A DNA stretch of 64,000 nucleotides from Halovivax cerinus (GTDB taxonomy: Archaea > Halobacteriota > Halobacteria > Halobacteriales > Natrialbaceae), in NCBI RefSeq assembly GCF_024498195.1, contig NZ_CP101824.1:2294001-2358000 (forward strand). Direction: 5' to 3'. The position numbers were made by a program, and so were the translations under genes. How positions within the stretch are numbered: the stretch's first letter is position 1; each line of letters begins with the position of its first letter. Shown one piece after another: positions 27,191 through 36,008 of the stretch. Below the pieces are notes generated by a model. The model was not told the DNA's origin. It did not search any database and worked only from the letters and a program-made list of their open reading frames with translations.

Positions 27191-27544
27191 GCCCACCGAT
27201 CTCGGGAGGGTTTTCCGTGGGAGTTGGGTGGCGGAATATAAGTCAGATGATTCGATGCCAGGCCGGGATGATTCTGGCCGAGTAAGTATTTAGATTACGC
27301 GCGAACGTGTGCGTGTGTTTGGATCGGTCACAGTCGCTGCGCATTCGGTACGGGTGTTTCGGGGGAGCGATTCTCAGGTAACGGAGCAGTACCGCGACGC
27401 CCGGTTCGACTCCGGTACGGGTGGGGTCATAAATACCCACTTACGTGCGACTCTCTCCGTAGTCGAAAACGGCCGATAGGAGCGGCTATACTCGCGTATT
27501 TCTGGATTACTGCGCAATCTGAAACTCAATCTGAAACTAGAAGA
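27191..27544. other. Gene-free region upstream of the S-layer gene
   Basis: This stretch is less G+C-rich than average. It contains a repeated 12-base word cggtacgggtg (near 27348 and 27414) and a T-arm-like ggttcgactcc (27400s) that does not fold into a tRNA. I see no supportable gene. Confidence 0.5.
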
Positions 27545-27688
27545 CTTATTACGGATACCTTGTAACAACGCAGATACCCCTACCCGGGAGGCCGATACGC
27601 CACACCGTCTGCGCCGGGCAGACGGGAGGTGAACGATCCCGGCGCATCGATCGCTATCGAAGCGAACCAACACGACACAACATACAAC
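27545..27688 (+). promoter_or_regulatory. S-layer gene promoter and structured leader
   Basis: A TATA-like cttattacgg (27547-27556) would start transcription near 27575, leaving a leader of roughly 115 bases before the ATG. The leader has a perfect 8-bp hairpin, ccgtctgc (27605-27612) pairing with gcagacgg (27618-27625), with a 5-base loop. A full Shine-Dalgarno sequence GGAGGTGA (27625-27632) begins at the last stem base but lies 57 bases before the ATG. Long leaders are known for haloarchaeal S-layer mRNAs; the arrangement here suggests control of translation or stability, which is inference. Confidence 0.55.
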
Positions 27689-30019
27689 ATGACAGAAAAC
27701 ACGACATCATACCGCGCGAAGGGACGTGCAGTCGTCCTGGCGGCGCTTATGGTGCTTTCCGTCGTCGCGATGGGCGCAGCGTTTGCCGCCCCCGCGGCCG
27801 CGGATCACGCTAACGAAGAAGCAGTTATCGGTGACGGAGATAGTGTTGTGCAGGGTCAGACGGCGATTGTCGATGTTAGTGGACTGACCACTACCACCGA
27901 CGATCAGGTCACCCTGTACAAAAGTGCAAGCGAAGGTGCCGACGAGCGGATCTACAACGTTGACGTAGATGACTCGGGTACGACCGCTAACGCCACCTTC
28001 ACGACGAGTAACCTGGACGCCGGGTCCTACTACCTCGAAGGAACCCAAGGCAACAACGTCTCGTTCGACGTGACCGTCCTCGACCTCGAGAACGGTCCGG
28101 ACGGCGGGACCATGTTCCTGTCGGGATCGGTCGAACAGGGCGACAACGCTAGCCTTCAACTCGACTCCAACGAAGGCGACTTCGTCGCGGAGATCAGTTC
28201 CGACTCCTTCAGCGCGAACAAGCTGGCGGAAATGATCGACGGCGCGACCGCGACCGACCACGATGGTAACTTCGTGGAAGTCAACGGCGACGCGACGCTC
28301 AACGTCACATTCGCGGGCGTCGATCCAGGCACGTACAACTTCACCGTTGCCGGTGCCGGGACGACGGCTGAGACGACTGCCTCCATCGAGGTAACCGAGC
28401 CTGGCGAAACGACTGTTGGCTTCGAGGAGACCGTTCCGTCCACCACGCTCGGTGATCACAACACGATCACCGTCAACATGGAGGAGACCAACAGTGCGGA
28501 ACTCGATATCACCTGGGGTGCCGAGGGTCTTACCATCCTGAACGGGACTGTCGACGCACCTAATTCGGATCAGGTGACCTTCGACATCAACACGCACGAG
28601 CTTCTCCGAGGCGATACCGGGAACATCGTTGCGAATGAAGACGGTGGCAGCTTCACCGTCAACCACGCGATGGACATGGCCAACTACGGCGATAACACGC
28701 GCATGGACGTCTTCGACAGGACGAGTTCGTTCAACATGGAACTCACCGTCGACGACGAGCGCGAGGATCGCGGTACGTTCAAGGTCACCGACCGTTCCAC
28801 GGAGAGCATGAGCACGTACAAGGTCTCCGGTTCTCTCGTCGATGAGCTCACGGAGAGCAACCTGGAGTCGGTGGCTGAAGACGGCGGCGCCACTGATGGT
28901 GCGATCGCCGCTGGCGATTACCTTGCCGTAGTCGTCGAGGGAGACGGCTTCTTCGGCTACGACGACAGCCTACAGACGCTCGCGGAAGAGGGCGTCTATC
29001 TCAACGCCACCCACACCAACCCCGGATTCGGTGGCCAGCCGGACGAGCTAGATCACGAGACGCTGATCACCAACGAAAGCACGAGTACGCTCGTCTCGGT
29101 CTATCAGGTCCCTGATGACCAGGTTGATAACGGCTACAACGTGTCCTTCAACGCCTACGCGGCCGGAACCGCGGCCGATGGCACTCACAACTACGACAAC
29201 CCGTACACGAGCGAGACCGAGTCGTTCTACTCGTCCTTCGCGGTCGAGGAACCGTCGCTCTCGTTCGACTCGGACATGTACGACGTGAGTGCTGCCGAGG
29301 GGCAGCCGATCACTGGAACGACCAACATCGCTCCCGGTAACGTCATCTCCGTCGTCGCAGAAGCCGGCGGTGACAATGCGTTCCTCGAGGATGGCGAAGG
29401 TGTCGTCCAGGCCGACGGAACGTGGACTGCCGAAATCGACCTCTCGGAAGAGGTTCAGGATGTCGAGTTCGACCTGAAGGCCGACAACCCTGACTACATT
29501 GTCGACGGTGAAGCGATCTCGGCGACCTCCGAGGGTATCATTGGCGGCGGCTCCGGTGCTGCGCCGTTCCTCTCGATCTCGGCAGACGCGCCGTCCTCTG
29601 TCACTGTCGATGAGGGAGCAACGCTGTCGGTCGCCGTGGAGAACGGTGGCAACAGCCCTGTCTCCGGGACGGTCACCGTCACCGTGAACGGTGAGACCGT
29701 CGTCGACGGGCAGGAAGTCTCCGATCTCGCTGCTGACGGCTCCGAGGACATCGTCGAACACGACCTCGACACCAGTTCCACTGGCGACATCTCCTACTCC
29801 ATCACCACCACTGGTGACGATGGTGAGGAAGATGACTCCGTGGAGGGAACCGTTACCGTCGAGGAGGAGTCCTCCGGCAGCGGTAGCGAATCCGGCGGTA
29901 GCGAAACCGACGGCTCCGACGGTGACGACGGCGACGACGCGACGCCCGGATTCGGTGTCGCGATCGCCCTCGTGGCCCTGCTGAGCGCGGCGATGCTGGC
30001 GCTCCGCCGTCAGGACTAA
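27689..30019 (+). CDS. csg: S-layer/major cell-surface glycoprotein with PGF-type C-terminus
   Basis: A 776-residue exported protein. A signal peptide (KGRAVVLAALMVLSVVAMGAAFA, cleavage expected near APAAA-DH) starts the protein and the body is made of beta-rich, very acidic domains with many N-glycosylation sequons (for example NTT, NVS, NST). A linker rich in Ser, Gly, Glu and Asp (about residues 720-750) precedes the C-terminal TPGFGVAIALVALLSAAMLALRRQ, which is the PGF-CTERM signal for archaeosortase ArtA and lipid attachment. The start is the ATG before TENTTSYRAK. G+C content is lower than in neighbouring genes, as for other highly expressed surface proteins. It should form the cell envelope lattice. 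Confidence 0.88.
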   Translation: MTENTTSYRAKGRAVVLAALMVLSVVAMGAAFAAPAAADHANEEAVIGDGDSVVQGQTAIVDVSGLTTTTDDQVTLYKSASEGADERIYNVDVDDSGTTANATFTTSNLDAGSYYLEGTQGNNVSFDVTVLDLENGPDGGTMFLSGSVEQGDNASLQLDSNEGDFVAEISSDSFSANKLAEMIDGATATDHDGNFVEVNGDATLNVTFAGVDPGTYNFTVAGAGTTAETTASIEVTEPGETTVGFEETVPSTTLGDHNTITVNMEETNSAELDITWGAEGLTILNGTVDAPNSDQVTFDINTHELLRGDTGNIVANEDGGSFTVNHAMDMANYGDNTRMDVFDRTSSFNMELTVDDEREDRGTFKVTDRSTESMSTYKVSGSLVDELTESNLESVAEDGGATDGAIAAGDYLAVVVEGDGFFGYDDSLQTLAEEGVYLNATHTNPGFGGQPDELDHETLITNESTSTLVSVYQVPDDQVDNGYNVSFNAYAAGTAADGTHNYDNPYTSETESFYSSFAVEEPSLSFDSDMYDVSAAEGQPITGTTNIAPGNVISVVAEAGGDNAFLEDGEGVVQADGTWTAEIDLSEEVQDVEFDLKADNPDYIVDGEAISATSEGIIGGGSGAAPFLSISADAPSSVTVDEGATLSVAVENGGNSPVSGTVTVTVNGETVVDGQEVSDLAADGSEDIVEHDLDTSSTGDISYSITTTGDDGEEDDSVEGTVTVEEESSGSGSESGGSETDGSDGDDGDDATPGFGVAIALVALLSAAMLALRRQD

Positions 30020-30221
30020 CGACCACAAACCACTCGGAACTCGCTTCCGAGCCTTCGATTTCACTTTTATCGACGTCACGTCGGATAGCGGCCGCGCTGC
30101 GTCGATGGTTCCGTTCGGATGCGAAACGTCGGTCGCTGGCTCCGACTCCCACCGACGGCGTCTGCCAGGCGTCGGACACACTCCCAAACGCTTATTCGAG
30201 CGCACGCGGGTTGTACGCACG

Positions 30222-31040
30222 ATGGCTGGTCTCGACGACGTGTTCGGAGATATCTACGACGACGTCGACGCGCTCGTACTCTTCTCACCGAGCGGGTCGT
30301 ACTACGAGCGCTTTTCGGCGATCGACGACGACGCCCTCGACATCGTCGTCGTTGGGACGGAGAACGCGATCGGCGCCGATCCATTCGTCGAACTTCCGAT
30401 CGAGTTCACGGACGTCACCGAGCGGGTTCGCTTCGGGCTCGAAGGCGCGCTGGAGCAGGGCGTCATCGAGGATGGCGACGTCCTGGCGTGTGCGACGAGC
30501 GTGTTCGACGGCGGTATCGACACGGTGTCGCGCGTTCGCGCTAACGCGGAGGATCAGCTGGGGCTGTACGATCTGTTCTCGAAGTCGCGGGCGGACGCGG
30601 ACGTGATCAAGGCCGTTCTCGAGGTGGCGATCAACCTGGGGAAGAAAGGACAGAAGGGCAAGCCGGTGGGCGCCCTGTTCGTCGTCGGCGACGCGGGCAA
30701 CGTGATGAACAAGTCGCGCCCGCTGTCGTACAATCCCTTCGAGAAGTCCCACGTCCACGTCGGCGACCCGATCGTCACGGTCATGCTGAAGGAGTTCTCG
30801 CGGCTGGACGGCGCGTTCGTCATCTCCGATTCGGGGAAGATCGTCTCGGCCTACCGGTACCTCGAACCGGCCGCGGAGGGCGTCGACATCCCGAAGGGGC
30901 TCGGTGCCAGGCACATGGCGGCGGGGGCGATCACGCGCGATACGAACTCGATCGCCGTCGTCCTCTCCGAGAGCGACGGGCTGGTGCGCGCGTTCAAGGG
31001 CGGTGAACTGATCCTGGAGGTCGACCCGGAGGCGTACTGA
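30222..31040 (+). CDS. dacZ: Diadenylate cyclase DacZ
   Basis: A 272-residue protein with a DisA_N-type diadenylate cyclase domain in its C-terminal half. The catalytic motifs are LDGAFVIS (DGA) and GLGARHMAAGAIT (RHxxA) near residues 205-240. The N-terminal domain (residues 1-110) is the archaeal DacZ extension. It makes the second messenger c-di-AMP from two ATP. A TATA-like cgcttattc about 30 bases upstream suggests a leaderless mRNA. The next gene, a mechanosensitive channel, starts one base after its stop, so they are one operon. Link to osmotic control is consistent with known c-di-AMP roles. Confidence 0.93.
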   Translation: MAGLDDVFGDIYDDVDALVLFSPSGSYYERFSAIDDDALDIVVVGTENAIGADPFVELPIEFTDVTERVRFGLEGALEQGVIEDGDVLACATSVFDGGIDTVSRVRANAEDQLGLYDLFSKSRADADVIKAVLEVAINLGKKGQKGKPVGALFVVGDAGNVMNKSRPLSYNPFEKSHVHVGDPIVTVMLKEFSRLDGAFVISDSGKIVSAYRYLEPAAEGVDIPKGLGARHMAAGAITRDTNSIAVVLSESDGLVRAFKGGELILEVDPEAY

Positions 31041-31041
31041 T

Positions 31042-31806
31042 ATGGACGTACAGGCGTTCCTCGAGGAGCCGGCAGTCATCGCCGTGGCGGTCCTGGCACT
31101 CGGGATCGTCGTCGGCTATCTCGTCGGTCGACTGAACGAGGAACTGCTCACGGCCGCGGGGGTCCCGTCGGCTGTCGAGGGGACGCCGTTCGAACGAAGC
31201 GCCCGGAGTCTCGGCACCTCGACCGTCCAGATCGTCGCCCGATTGAGTTCGTGGTTCGTCTACGGTATCGCGGCGCTCACGGCGATTCACATCGCCCAGC
31301 TGGTCGACACCGACCGGTTCTGGGCGGACGTGACACTCTTTCTCCCGCAGGTGTTCGTCGCCGTGCTGGTCTTCGTCGTCGGCTTCATCGTCGCTGACAA
31401 GGCGGAGTTGATGGTCGGTGAGTACCTCCGGAGCGTAAAACTGCCGGAGGCGTCGCTCATCCCGCGCGTCGTGAAGTACTCGATCCTCTACGTCGTCATC
31501 CTCATCGCCCTGGCGCAGGTGAACGTGAACGTCCTCGCGCTCTTGATCTTGCTCACGGTCTACACCGCCGGACTCGTCATCGTCGGCGCGTTCGCGTTCA
31601 AAGACTTTCTCGTCTCGAGCGCCGTGGGTATCTACCTGCTGCTCAACCAGCCCTACGGTATCGGCGACCGAATCCGGGTCGGAGAGCGCTCGGGTATCGT
31701 CCAGGAGGTCACCATCTTCGTGACGACCGTCGAGAACGACGACGAGGAGTACGTGATCCCCAACCGCCAGGTGTTCGAGGCCGGGATCGTGAAGATTCGA
31801 GAGTGA
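31042..31806 (+). CDS. MscS-type mechanosensitive ion channel
   Basis: A 254-residue membrane protein with four predicted transmembrane helices (the first at residues 10-30, the pore helix near 160-195) and a short soluble MscS beta-domain (GIGDRIRVGERSGIVQEVTIFVTTVENDDEEYVIPNR). It should open under membrane tension to release solutes during hypo-osmotic shock. It is shorter than typical MscS proteins because the cytoplasmic cage is nearly absent. It overlaps functionally with dacZ upstream, with a one-base gap that indicates coupled translation. Confidence 0.88.
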   Translation: MDVQAFLEEPAVIAVAVLALGIVVGYLVGRLNEELLTAAGVPSAVEGTPFERSARSLGTSTVQIVARLSSWFVYGIAALTAIHIAQLVDTDRFWADVTLFLPQVFVAVLVFVVGFIVADKAELMVGEYLRSVKLPEASLIPRVVKYSILYVVILIALAQVNVNVLALLILLTVYTAGLVIVGAFAFKDFLVSSAVGIYLLLNQPYGIGDRIRVGERSGIVQEVTIFVTTVENDDEEYVIPNRQVFEAGIVKIRE

Positions 31807-31833
31807 GGCCGGTCCGGTGGTCGGCCGCGGTGC

Positions 31834-32661
31834 TCAGTCGATCGAGAGGCCGGCGTGCCAGCGGTCGACACCGGCCTCGGCTTTCCGTTCGTCCATCTTC
31901 GCGAGCAGGTGTGCGGCGAGTGACGCGGTCTCGGCGGCTCGCGACTCGCCGGTGACCCGAAACTCGCCGCCATCGCGATCCGCGTAGACGGTACAGACGG
32001 CGCCGCCGCGGAGCCCGTAGACGGTCGCGAGGGTGAGGATCGCGCTGGCTTCCATCTCGACGTTCGTGACGTTCGCGTTCCGGAGTTCCGCTAGCAGGTC
32101 GTCGGCACCGGCGGCTTCGAACCCATCGTACCCGGGTCGTCCCTGACCGGCGTAGAACGAGTCGGTGGACGCGGTGAGTCCGGTGTGGTAGTCGTATCCC
32201 AGTTTCTCGGCGGCGGCGACGAGGGCGCTCACCACCTCGTAGTCGGCCACGGCGGGGTAGTCCTCGCGAACGTACTCGTCGCTCGTCCCCTCCTGCCTGA
32301 CGGCGCCAGTCGTGATGACGAGGTCGCCGACGGAAACCCCGGGTTCTATCGCGCCACAGGACCCGACGCGGATGAACGTCTCGCAGCCGAGGCGGGCGAG
32401 TTCTTCGACGGCGATGGCGGCCGATGGACTGCCGATACCCGTCGAGGTGACCGAGAGTGGCGCCCCGTCGTACCGACCCGTCGCCGTCCGGTACTCGCGA
32501 TGGTGGGCGATCTCGTCGTACCCGTCCCAGCACTCGACGATCCGGTCGATCCGTTCGGGATTGCCCGGCAGGAGCACCGTCTCGGCCACGCCGTCGGGAC
32601 CGACATCCAGATGATACTGCGTCTCCGCGTTCGGATCTTCGCTGTCGGGGCGGTGTGTCAT
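31834..32661 (-). CDS. udp: Nucleoside phosphorylase (uridine phosphorylase type)
   Basis: A 275-residue PNP/UDP-family phosphorylase. Signatures are VLLPGNPERIDRI, the phosphate-binding VTSTGIGSPSAAIAVEEL, FIRVGSCGAIEPGVSVGDLVI, and the nucleoside-binding VTNVEMEASAILTLA. It splits uridine to uracil and ribose 1-phosphate. The start is the ATG before THRPDSED; a longer frame adds unrelated sequence. A palindromic gtatatac (32687-32694) about 26-33 bases upstream can serve as TATA, so the transcript is likely leaderless. Nearby cytidine deaminase and mutase genes make up a nucleoside catabolic group. Confidence 0.92.
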   Translation of the reverse strand: MTHRPDSEDPNAETQYHLDVGPDGVAETVLLPGNPERIDRIVECWDGYDEIAHHREYRTATGRYDGAPLSVTSTGIGSPSAAIAVEELARLGCETFIRVGSCGAIEPGVSVGDLVITTGAVRQEGTSDEYVREDYPAVADYEVVSALVAAAEKLGYDYHTGLTASTDSFYAGQGRPGYDGFEAAGADDLLAELRNANVTNVEMEASAILTLATVYGLRGGAVCTVYADRDGGEFRVTGESRAAETASLAAHLLAKMDERKAEAGVDRWHAGLSID

Positions 32662-32708
32662 CTGTCGCTCGATTCGTGGGCCCGAAGTATATACCTGATC
32701 CGACCCAA

Positions 32709-33176
32709 ATGCGGGCGATGACGGATTCGGGCTCGACTCTCGGCTCGCTCTCCGACACGTACGTCGCGGCGATCCAGCACGACCTGGCCTCGTTGGCGCC
32801 GGACGAGACGCTGGTCGGCGTGGTGCGCCGCCCGACCGGCTGGTTCCACGGCGCCGTCGACGAGAACGTCCCGGCGCTGGCGCCGCCGGCGGACCTGCTG
32901 GAGGAGACGAAACGAGCCGAGACGGACCTGAAACGACGCGGTATCTGCGACGAGGAAGCGCACAACGCCGCCTGGGACCAGGTCGGATTCTCGTCCCGAT
33001 ACGAAGCTCACCTCGACGACTCGGCCGACGCACGGGCGGCGATCGACGCCCTCGTGGATCGACTCCACGACGGCGAGTCGATCACATTGGTCTGCTTCGA
33101 GAACACGGCGAAGAAACGCTGTCACCGGACGACGCTCCGTGAGCGTATCGAAGATAGACTCGAACGAACTGCGTAG
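32709..33176 (+). CDS. DUF5809/DUF488-like small protein, unknown function
   Basis: A 155-residue acidic protein. It has no transmembrane segment. The C-terminus SITLVCFENTAKKRCHRTTLRERI, with a cysteine before the CHR motif, resembles the end of DUF488 proteins, and the middle EAHNAAWDQVGFSSRYEAHL is helical. I am not sure of the family. A second ATG is nine bases downstream. It is divergent from the phosphorylase gene, sharing the 47-base promoter between them. Confidence 0.65.
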   Translation: MRAMTDSGSTLGSLSDTYVAAIQHDLASLAPDETLVGVVRRPTGWFHGAVDENVPALAPPADLLEETKRAETDLKRRGICDEEAHNAAWDQVGFSSRYEAHLDDSADARAAIDALVDRLHDGESITLVCFENTAKKRCHRTTLRERIEDRLERTA

Positions 33177-33223
33177 TCCGGTACCGCACTCGGCGTCGGC
33201 GCGCGAATCGGCCCGGCTGCCTC

Positions 33224-33655
33224 CTAGTCGAGGTCGGATTCGCTCATCGCGGCCGGGAGCAACTCGCCGAGCGTGTAGGTCGTCACGATCGGCGTTCCCG
33301 ACTCGTCGTCACCCTCGTCGCAGGCGATCACGAGGTCGTCGTCGCAGAATTCGGCGAGGGTCTGGCGACACATCCCGCAGGGGGTGACGCCGTCACGACG
33401 ACTAGAACTCACGGCCAGCCGAGCGAACTCGTTGAAGCCGTTCTTGACGGCCTCGGCGATCGCCACCTCTTCGGCGTGGAGACTGTTCGAGAAGTTCACG
33501 TTCTCGAGATTGCACCCCGTGACGACGGTGCCGTCGGTGGTCTCGAGGGCGGCACCCACGCGATACTCGGAGTAGGGGACGTGCGAGGCAGACTGGACCT
33601 CCCTGGCTTCGGCGATCAACTCCTCCATGTCTCCGCGTTCGGACGGCAGGGTCAT
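33224..33655 (-). CDS. cdd: Cytidine deaminase
   Basis: A 143-residue zinc enzyme that converts cytidine to uridine. The zinc-site motifs HAEEVAI (His/Glu) and TPCGMCRQTL (two Cys) are both intact, along with the substrate-binding VPYSEYRVGAAL and CNLENVNFSNSLHAEE. Length is normal. It begins 44 bases after the end of the mutase gene on the same strand and is likely co-transcribed. Translation may begin at the ATG before TLPSERGD or at a methionine nine codons later. Confidence 0.95.
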   Translation of the reverse strand: MTLPSERGDMEELIAEAREVQSASHVPYSEYRVGAALETTDGTVVTGCNLENVNFSNSLHAEEVAIAEAVKNGFNEFARLAVSSSRRDGVTPCGMCRQTLAEFCDDDLVIACDEGDDESGTPIVTTYTLGELLPAAMSESDLD

Positions 33656-33699
33656 GTACGCGTCGGCACTGATCGAACCGACCGTGGCGCGACGGGTCC

Positions 33700-35139
33700 T
33701 TACGCCGCGTCGACCGCGGCCTCGATCACCGTTCTGGCTTCGTCGACGAGCGCGTCGACGTCCTCACTCTCCGCGTACAATCGAACGTACGGCTCGGTTC
33801 CGCTCGGGCGGACCAGCAGCCAGGAAGCGTCCGGAAACGCGAGCCTGATTCCGTAGTCGGTGTCGAGTGCTCCCTCGGGGAAGGCGTCCGGAAGACTCGA
33901 TTCGAGCCGTGCCATCACGTTCGCCTTCGCGTCGTCCGGACAGGGAACGCTCACCTTTCGGTACGGTCGTTCGGTCACGGGCTGGCGCAGGGTTGCGACG
34001 TCGCCGGCCGCGGCGACGAGCGCGGCGACGACGGCGGCGCTCGCGACGCCGTCGATCCAGCCGCCGAACGACGGGTGGATGTGCTTCCAGGGTTCGGCCG
34101 CGAAGACGACGGTCGTGTCCGCGCCCGGATCGGCGGCGGCGCGGACCCGGGCGATCCCCTCGTGGAGTGCGCCCAGGTGCACCCGTTCGACGCGGCCGCC
34201 GGCGGCGTCCACCAGCTCGTCGATCCGAGCCGACGCGTTCGGCGTCGTCACGACGACGGGGTCGCCGGCGCTCGACGCCTCGACGTAGTGGGCTGCGACG
34301 ACGGCGAGGATCGTGTCCTCGTGGACGACGTCGCCGTCCGGACCGCAGACGACGAGGCGGTCCGCGTCCCCGTCGTGAGCGAGGCCGAGGGCGACGTCGC
34401 CGTCGGCGAGGAACGCACGCAAATCGGACAGGGTTTCCGGCGTCGGTTTGCTCTCTCTGGCCGGGAAGTGGCCGTCGACGTTCGCGTTGAGCGCGGTCAC
34501 GTCGGCGCCGAGGCGATCTAGCACCTGCGGGGTGACATCCCCGCCGACGCCGCTTCCACAGTCCACCGCGATCGACAGCCCGGCGAGAGGCTGTGTGTCG
34601 ACTCGATCTGCCTGAGTGTCCCTTCGGCCGTGCCCGCCGAACCGGTCGCGTACGTAGGCACAAACCGCGTCACGGTAGGTCGCGAGAACCTCGGCGCGTT
34701 CGATCGTGCCCCATCGATCCCAGTTCGCCGTCTCAGCGGTCTCCACGGCACCCTCGATCTCGCGCTCGGCGTCCCGATCGAACTCGACGCCGTCGTCGAA
34801 GAGTTTGATCCCGTTGTCGGCCGGCGGATTGTGGCTCGCGGTGATCATGACGCCGAATCGGCCACGTGAGGCGTACGCCAACGCTGGTGTCGGAACGCGA
34901 CCGATTCGTCGCACCGCCGCGCCGCCACTCGCGAGCCCTGCGGCCATCGCCGCAGCGAGAGACTCACTCGTCTCCCGGCCGTCGTATCCGAGTACGACGG
35001 TCGGCGAGTCGGATCTTCCTTCGGACTCACCCGTGCCGTCGAGCGTCCGCCCGACGGCCTGACCCACCGAGAGGGCGAGTGCGGGCGTAACCTCGGTCGA
35101 AACCGGTCCGCGGATTCCCGCGGTCCCGAACAGCGTCAT
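33700..35139 (-). CDS. Phosphohexomutase-family protein, candidate phosphopentomutase
   Basis: A 479-residue member of the phosphoglucomutase/phosphomannomutase superfamily. The phosphoserine loop TASHNPPADNG, the metal site GLAHDGDADRLVV and the C-terminal phosphate loop RPSGTEPYVRLY are present. The sugar-specificity loop, usually GEESGH or GEPSGH, reads FAAEPWKHIHPSFGGW, which lacks the normal SGH pattern. Together with the uridine phosphorylase and cytidine deaminase genes this suggests that the substrate is ribose 1-phosphate (phosphopentomutase) rather than a hexose phosphate; that is inference. The start is the ATG before TLFGTAGIRG. Confidence 0.85.
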   Translation of the reverse strand: MTLFGTAGIRGPVSTEVTPALALSVGQAVGRTLDGTGESEGRSDSPTVVLGYDGRETSESLAAAMAAGLASGGAAVRRIGRVPTPALAYASRGRFGVMITASHNPPADNGIKLFDDGVEFDRDAEREIEGAVETAETANWDRWGTIERAEVLATYRDAVCAYVRDRFGGHGRRDTQADRVDTQPLAGLSIAVDCGSGVGGDVTPQVLDRLGADVTALNANVDGHFPARESKPTPETLSDLRAFLADGDVALGLAHDGDADRLVVCGPDGDVVHEDTILAVVAAHYVEASSAGDPVVVTTPNASARIDELVDAAGGRVERVHLGALHEGIARVRAAADPGADTTVVFAAEPWKHIHPSFGGWIDGVASAAVVAALVAAAGDVATLRQPVTERPYRKVSVPCPDDAKANVMARLESSLPDAFPEGALDTDYGIRLAFPDASWLLVRPSGTEPYVRLYAESEDVDALVDEARTVIEAAVDAA

Positions 35140-35247
35140 GCGACCGGGTTGCGCGAGCACGTACTTAGACCCACTGACCCTCCTGCGCCGGGCCTCCGAC
35201 CGATATCGCCGGGGCGGGCCTGCCGCGATCGTTCGTTCCTGCCGCCG

Positions 35248-35265
35248 GCTAAAATATATTTTAGC
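35248..35265. promoter_or_regulatory. Perfect 18-bp palindrome in the psmB promoter
   Basis: The sequence gctaaaatatattttagc is its own reverse complement. Its A/T-rich centre reads as a TATA box, about 44 bases before the psmB start and 109 bases before the divergent mutase start. Such a site can be a two-way TATA box or an operator for a dimeric repressor. Confidence 0.7.
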
Positions 35266-35299
35266 TAACACATAATGGGCGCGGGGCCGTCCTGCAGGT

Positions 35300-36007
35300 A
35301 TGATCGAGCAATCGGGTGAGAGTCCCGCAGGGACAGCGCACGAATCGGCTGACGAGTTCTCCACGGGGACGACGATCGTCGCCCTCGCCGGCGACGACGG
35401 GGTCGTTCTCGGTGCGGACGCTCGTGTGAGTCTGGGCGGGCGCTTCGTGACCAATCGGTCGGCGCGGAAGGTCGAACCGATCGGAGAGCGGGCCGCCGTC
35501 GCCTTTTCCGGCGGTGTCAGCGACGCGCAGTCGGTGGTTGGGCAGTTGCGGACGGAACGCCGCCTCTACGAACTCGATCACGGGCGGCCGATGCCGACGG
35601 ACGCGCTCGCGACGGTGGCGGGGCGACTGATCCGCGACGGACAGTTCCGTTCGATCGGCCTGTTGCTCGGCGGGGTCGACGAGTCGGCCGTCTACTGGAT
35701 CGACGGCGGTGGCGGCGTCATGCGTGACACGTACGCGGCCAGCGGCAGCGGGATGCAACTGGCCTACGGCGCCCTCGAAGGCGCGTACGAACCGGATCGG
35801 CCGGTCGCCGACCTGCGACCGCTCGCCGCCGACGCCCTCGCGGCCGCCGCCGAGCGGGACGTCGCCAGCGGCGACGGGATGACGATCACGACGATCACCG
35901 ACGAGGGCCTCTCCGAGCGACGGACGAACACTCTCGGCCGGGAGGCACTCGCCGGAGCGGAGGGCGAGAGACCGACTCCCAAAACCGCGGACGAGGAGGT
36001 GGCCTGA
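35300..36007 (+). CDS. psmB: Proteasome beta subunit
   Basis: A 235-residue 20S beta subunit. The processing site is STG-TTIVALAG, giving nucleophile Thr24 after removal of a 23-residue propeptide; Asp40 (GADARVS) and Lys57 (ARKVEPI) correspond to the catalytic Asp17 and Lys33 of the family, and SGSGMQLAYGALEG is conserved. So the subunit should be active. The sequence is diverged from the usual haloarchaeal TTTVG start (here TTIVA). The next gene encodes an alpha subunit, starting one base after this stop. Confidence 0.93.
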   Translation: MIEQSGESPAGTAHESADEFSTGTTIVALAGDDGVVLGADARVSLGGRFVTNRSARKVEPIGERAAVAFSGGVSDAQSVVGQLRTERRLYELDHGRPMPTDALATVAGRLIRDGQFRSIGLLLGGVDESAVYWIDGGGGVMRDTYAASGSGMQLAYGALEGAYEPDRPVADLRPLAADALAAAAERDVASGDGMTITTITDEGLSERRTNTLGREALAGAEGERPTPKTADEEVA

Positions 36008-36008
36008 G

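Noticed and set aside
27370-27425. Possible tRNA with ggttcgactcc T-arm
   Set aside because: No matching acceptor stem or anticodon arm could be built; T-stem is only four base pairs.
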